Assembly (NCBI GenBank): GCA_041674345.1
Contig: JBAYVY010000216.1
Location: forward strand, 1 to 6,442
Direction of reading: 5' to 3'
Origin: JBAYVY01 sp041674345
Lineage (GTDB): Bacteria > Planctomycetota > Phycisphaerae > Phycisphaerales > Zrk34
Length of the DNA: 6,442 nt
In this document: positions 4,640-6,442 of the stretch, piece after piece
How the letters are laid out: each line of letters starts with the position of its first letter
Numbering within the stretch: position 1 is the stretch's first letter
The notes under the pieces: model-generated
Database searches by the model: none
What the model was told of the DNA's origin: nothing
What the model saw: only the letters and a program-made list of their open reading frames with translations
Translations under genes and position numbers: made by a program

Positions 4640-6004
4640 GTGTTCAACCCCATCCGTCCGTTCCTGTCCGTCCTGCGCTTATGCCGCGCTCGCATCGAAG
4701 CCCGCTGGCACACACTCCGCCCCGCGCAAAAACTCATCCTCGGCTTCGCCTCCTACGTCGTCACCGGCGTCCTGCTCCTCTCCTTGCCCGTATCCCAAAA
4801 GCTGCACGTCTCGGTTATCGACAATCTCTTCAACGTCACCTCCGCCATCTCCACCACCGGTCTGACCACCGTCAGCGTCGCTGATTCCTATTCCTTCCCA
4901 GGCCAACTCATCCTCCTCCTGCTCTTCCAGTTCGGAGGCATCGGCTACATGACCGTCTCATCCTTCATCATCCTCGCGCGCGGCAATCCCCTGTCCGCTT
5001 CACGTCTGGACATCCTCCAGGCCGAGTTCGCCCTCCCGCGGGATTTCAATATCCGTTCCTTCGTTCGCAATGTCGTCCTCTTCACACTTGTCATCGAATC
5101 GCTCGGCATCCTGCTCCTCTACGGCGAGTTCCGACAGGCCGGCGTCCATCAGCCCCTCTGGTCCGCCACGTTCCATTGCGTCTCCGCCTTCGCCACCGCC
5201 GGGTTCGGCCTCCACAACAACTCCCTCTGCGATTTCGCCCACAACCCCGTCGTCTGCGCCACCATCGGCACCCTCTGCTACCTCGGCTCCATCGGCTTCA
5301 TCGTCATCCAGGACGCCTGGCACGCCATCCGTTATCGTCGATACCACATCACCTTCACCAGCAAGGTCATCCTCGTCACCACCGCCGCGATCTTCCTCAT
5401 CGCCACGCCCATCTTCGCGCTGACCGATCCTTCACTCCTGGCGTTGCCGCTCGGAACCCGCTGGCTGGCCGCCGCTTTCCAGGTGATGACCGCCTCCACC
5501 ACCGCCGGTTTCAACACCGTGCCCATCGAAGCGCTCGCCCCCGCCACGCTCACACTCACCATCGTCATCATGGTCATCGGCGCCTCGCCCAGCGGCACCG
5601 GCGGCGGCATCAAAACCACTTCCTTCTCCTCCCTCATGGCCATCCTTCTGTCCATCACCCGCGGACGCCAACACATCACCTTCCTCGGCCACGAAATCCC
5701 CCTGGCGCGACTCCTCTCCGCCGTCGCCTCCATCACGCTCTACCTGTCCTGTCTGACGGTGGGACTGTTCCTGTTGTGCCTCTTTGAACCCAAGCCCTAC
5801 ATCGACCTGGCCTTTGAAGCCACCAGCGCCCTGGGGACCGTCGGGCTGAGCATGGGCATCACCTCCGCGCTCACCCTCGCCGGTAAACTGATCCTTACCT
5901 CGCTGATGTTCATCGGCCGCGTCGGCCCGTTGACCATCGGTCTGGCGCTGCTCGAACAAAAGACCGTCCAACGGGTTCCCCATTCCGCCGACCTGGCGGT
6001 GTGA
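4640..6004 (+). CDS. ktrB: TrkH/KtrB-family potassium transporter membrane subunit
   Basis: This is the pore-forming, inner-membrane subunit of a Trk/Ktr potassium uptake system, normally gated by a cytosolic KtrA/TrkA nucleotide-binding partner that is not in this window. From GTG 4640 it has 454 residues, the usual KtrB length. Four pore-loop repeats are visible with their selectivity-filter glycines: TSAISTTGL (G74), VSAFATAGF (G188), MTASTTAGFNT (G290) and TSALGTVGL (G402). The diagnostic GASPSGTGGGIKTT loop (314-327) and the C-terminal GRVGPLTIG are present, with about eight hydrophobic membrane spans between. The N-terminus (MFNPIRPFLSVLRLC...RPAQKLILGF) is cytosolic and basic, as in the family. 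The gene follows its own promoter and a c-di-AMP riboswitch. Whether it is better named TrkH or KtrB depends on the partner protein; the short length favours KtrB. Codons end strongly in C. Confidence 0.93.
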   Translation: MFNPIRPFLSVLRLCRARIEARWHTLRPAQKLILGFASYVVTGVLLLSLPVSQKLHVSVIDNLFNVTSAISTTGLTTVSVADSYSFPGQLILLLLFQFGGIGYMTVSSFIILARGNPLSASRLDILQAEFALPRDFNIRSFVRNVVLFTLVIESLGILLLYGEFRQAGVHQPLWSATFHCVSAFATAGFGLHNNSLCDFAHNPVVCATIGTLCYLGSIGFIVIQDAWHAIRYRRYHITFTSKVILVTTAAIFLIATPIFALTDPSLLALPLGTRWLAAAFQVMTASTTAGFNTVPIEALAPATLTLTIVIMVIGASPSGTGGGIKTTSFSSLMAILLSITRGRQHITFLGHEIPLARLLSAVASITLYLSCLTVGLFLLCLFEPKPYIDLAFEATSALGTVGLSMGITSALTLAGKLILTSLMFIGRVGPLTIGLALLEQKTVQRVPHSADLAV

Positions 6005-6156
6005 ATCGGGCCGGACCTGGATTATTCAGATTGAACCGCAGAAGCGCAGAGTATGAAAACAGAAAATCAGAAAAATAAAACAGCGGAACATGCTGAGTTT
6101 GAAACCGAATGTTTTGTTTTTTCTCGCCTCTGCGGTGAATAATCGGGCCTAACCTG
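6004..6156. mobile_element. Inverted-repeat element flanked by imperfect direct repeats
   Basis: GATTATTCA (6020-6028) is the perfect inverse of TGAATAATC (6136-6144), and ACCGCAGA (6035-6042) is the inverse of TCTGCGGT (6129-6136); a 6-base spacer breaks the left arm only. The core (about 6050-6125) is A/T-rich, unlike the surrounding sequence. AATCGGGCCGGACCTG (6004-6019) and AATCGGGCCTAACCTG (6141-6156) are direct repeats with 14 of 16 matches, lying just outside or overlapping the arms. No coding capacity is seen. It may be a non-autonomous element with a target duplication, or a palindrome generated by recombination, and may also end trkH transcription. ACCGCAGA-type palindromes are, from memory, frequent in Planctomycetota and Verrucomicrobiota. 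Confidence 0.55.
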
Positions 6157-6201
6157 TGCCGCCGCTTGCGGCTTGGCGCGTCCCGTGGTGTGATGTTGTC
6201 C

Positions 6202-6324
6202 ATGACCACACTCACACAAACGGGTACCGAAGAAATCCTCTGGACCGGACGCACTTCCCAGATCGTCAACTGGCCCTGGTTTCTGTTATGTCTGCTGGTG
6301 CTGCCGATCCCCTTGGCGATTTAG
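6202..6324 (+). pseudogene. 40-codon N-terminal remnant of a membrane protein
   Basis: ATG 6202 opens a frame of 40 codons ending at TAG 6322. The peptide has a polar start with the stretch EEILWTGRTSQIVNW and then one hydrophobic segment (WFLLCLLVLPIPLAI) that ends abruptly. The EEILWxGRxSQ..N pattern before a membrane segment resembles the beginning of bacterial PH-like (bPH2-type) membrane proteins, which usually run well past 100 residues. It therefore looks like a gene cut off inside its first membrane span, though a genuine single-span small protein cannot be excluded. No good Shine-Dalgarno is visible. The family assignment is tentative. Confidence 0.35.
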
Positions 6325-6343
6325 TGGCCGTGCAGGAATAACT

Positions 6344-6442
6344 GATAAGATTGCGAAGCAAATGGGACCGCGTGGTTGGACGGAGCCGCAGATCGCAGAG
6401 GCCCTGAAGTCTGGGCAACAGATTCCTGCCATCAACAAGGCG
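6344..6442 (+). pseudogene. Fragment of a colicin-E5-like toxin domain (runs off the window)
   Basis: In the frame of base 6344 the sequence reads DKIAKQMGPRGWTEP, then QIAEALKSGQQIPAINKA, to the last base. The pattern of KQM..RGWT..QI.EA...G resembles the start of the colicin E5-type tRNA-cleaving C-terminal domain found at the tip of polymorphic, Rhs and CDI toxins. The frame is open from 6206, but the upstream translation looks random and has no ATG before 6362, so no delivery or secretion domain is attached. This points to a displaced toxin tip (an orphan module) or a pseudogene; an intact short toxin starting at ATG 6362 is possible. The rest of the domain, and any immunity gene, would lie beyond the window. 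The resemblance is recalled, not searched. Confidence 0.4.

Noticed and set aside
5176..5787. Plus-strand frame of 203 codons inside trkH rich in Arg, His and Pro
   Set aside because: It is an out-of-frame shadow of the transporter gene with no plausible start or domain.
6156..6341. 61-codon frame starting at 6156
   Set aside because: It overlaps the ATG 6202 remnant in another frame, has a GTG start inside the repeat, and shows no family resemblance.

Overview
The window is a GC-rich bacterial chromosome segment. All the convincing genes lie on the + strand. In order they are the 3' part of murG (peptidoglycan lipid II synthesis), a short-chain polyprenyl diphosphate synthase (ispA type), dxs (first step of the MEP isoprenoid pathway) and a TrkH/KtrB-type potassium transporter subunit. 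A region of decayed and mobile-looking sequence follows. The style of the proteins and the presence of 'ATGACGAATGACGAA' and 'ACCGCAGA' type interspersed palindromes suggest Planctomycetota, perhaps class Phycisphaerae. That placement is an inference from recalled patterns, not a search result.

Layout: 1-1056 murG, whose start lies upstream of the window; 1053-1185 a 133-bp palindromic MITE-like element that supplies the murG stop codon; 1207-1235 a candidate promoter; 1281-2180 ispA; 2181-2342 a spacer with one hairpin; 2343-4307 dxs; 4308-4639 an intergenic region with a good promoter (TATAAT at 4380) and a c-di-AMP (ydaO/yuaA class) riboswitch aptamer at about 4425-4550; 4640-6004 trkH/ktrB; 6005-6442 a second inverted-repeat element, a 40-codon membrane-protein remnant and the start of a colicin-E5-like toxin fragment that runs out of the window.

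How the genes fit together: IspA and Dxs act in the same pathway. Dxs makes DXP for the MEP route to IPP and DMAPP, and IspA condenses these into FPP or GGPP, precursors of undecaprenyl phosphate. MurG uses an undecaprenyl-linked substrate, so the first three genes are metabolically connected. The potassium transporter is a separate unit under its own promoter and riboswitch. This matches the established role of c-di-AMP in repressing potassium uptake.

The least expected signal is a short dispersed repeat, ACTTCCGGGGG (reverse complement CCCCCGGAAGT). It occurs as exact 11-mers in four places and as variants elsewhere, on both strands. It lies between genes and also forms in-frame tandem arrays inside murG (12-bp unit, peptide GSIP) and dxs (15-bp unit, peptide GGTSx). 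In both genes it lengthens what should be a surface loop or linker. It behaves like a small element that invades both spacers and coding sequence.
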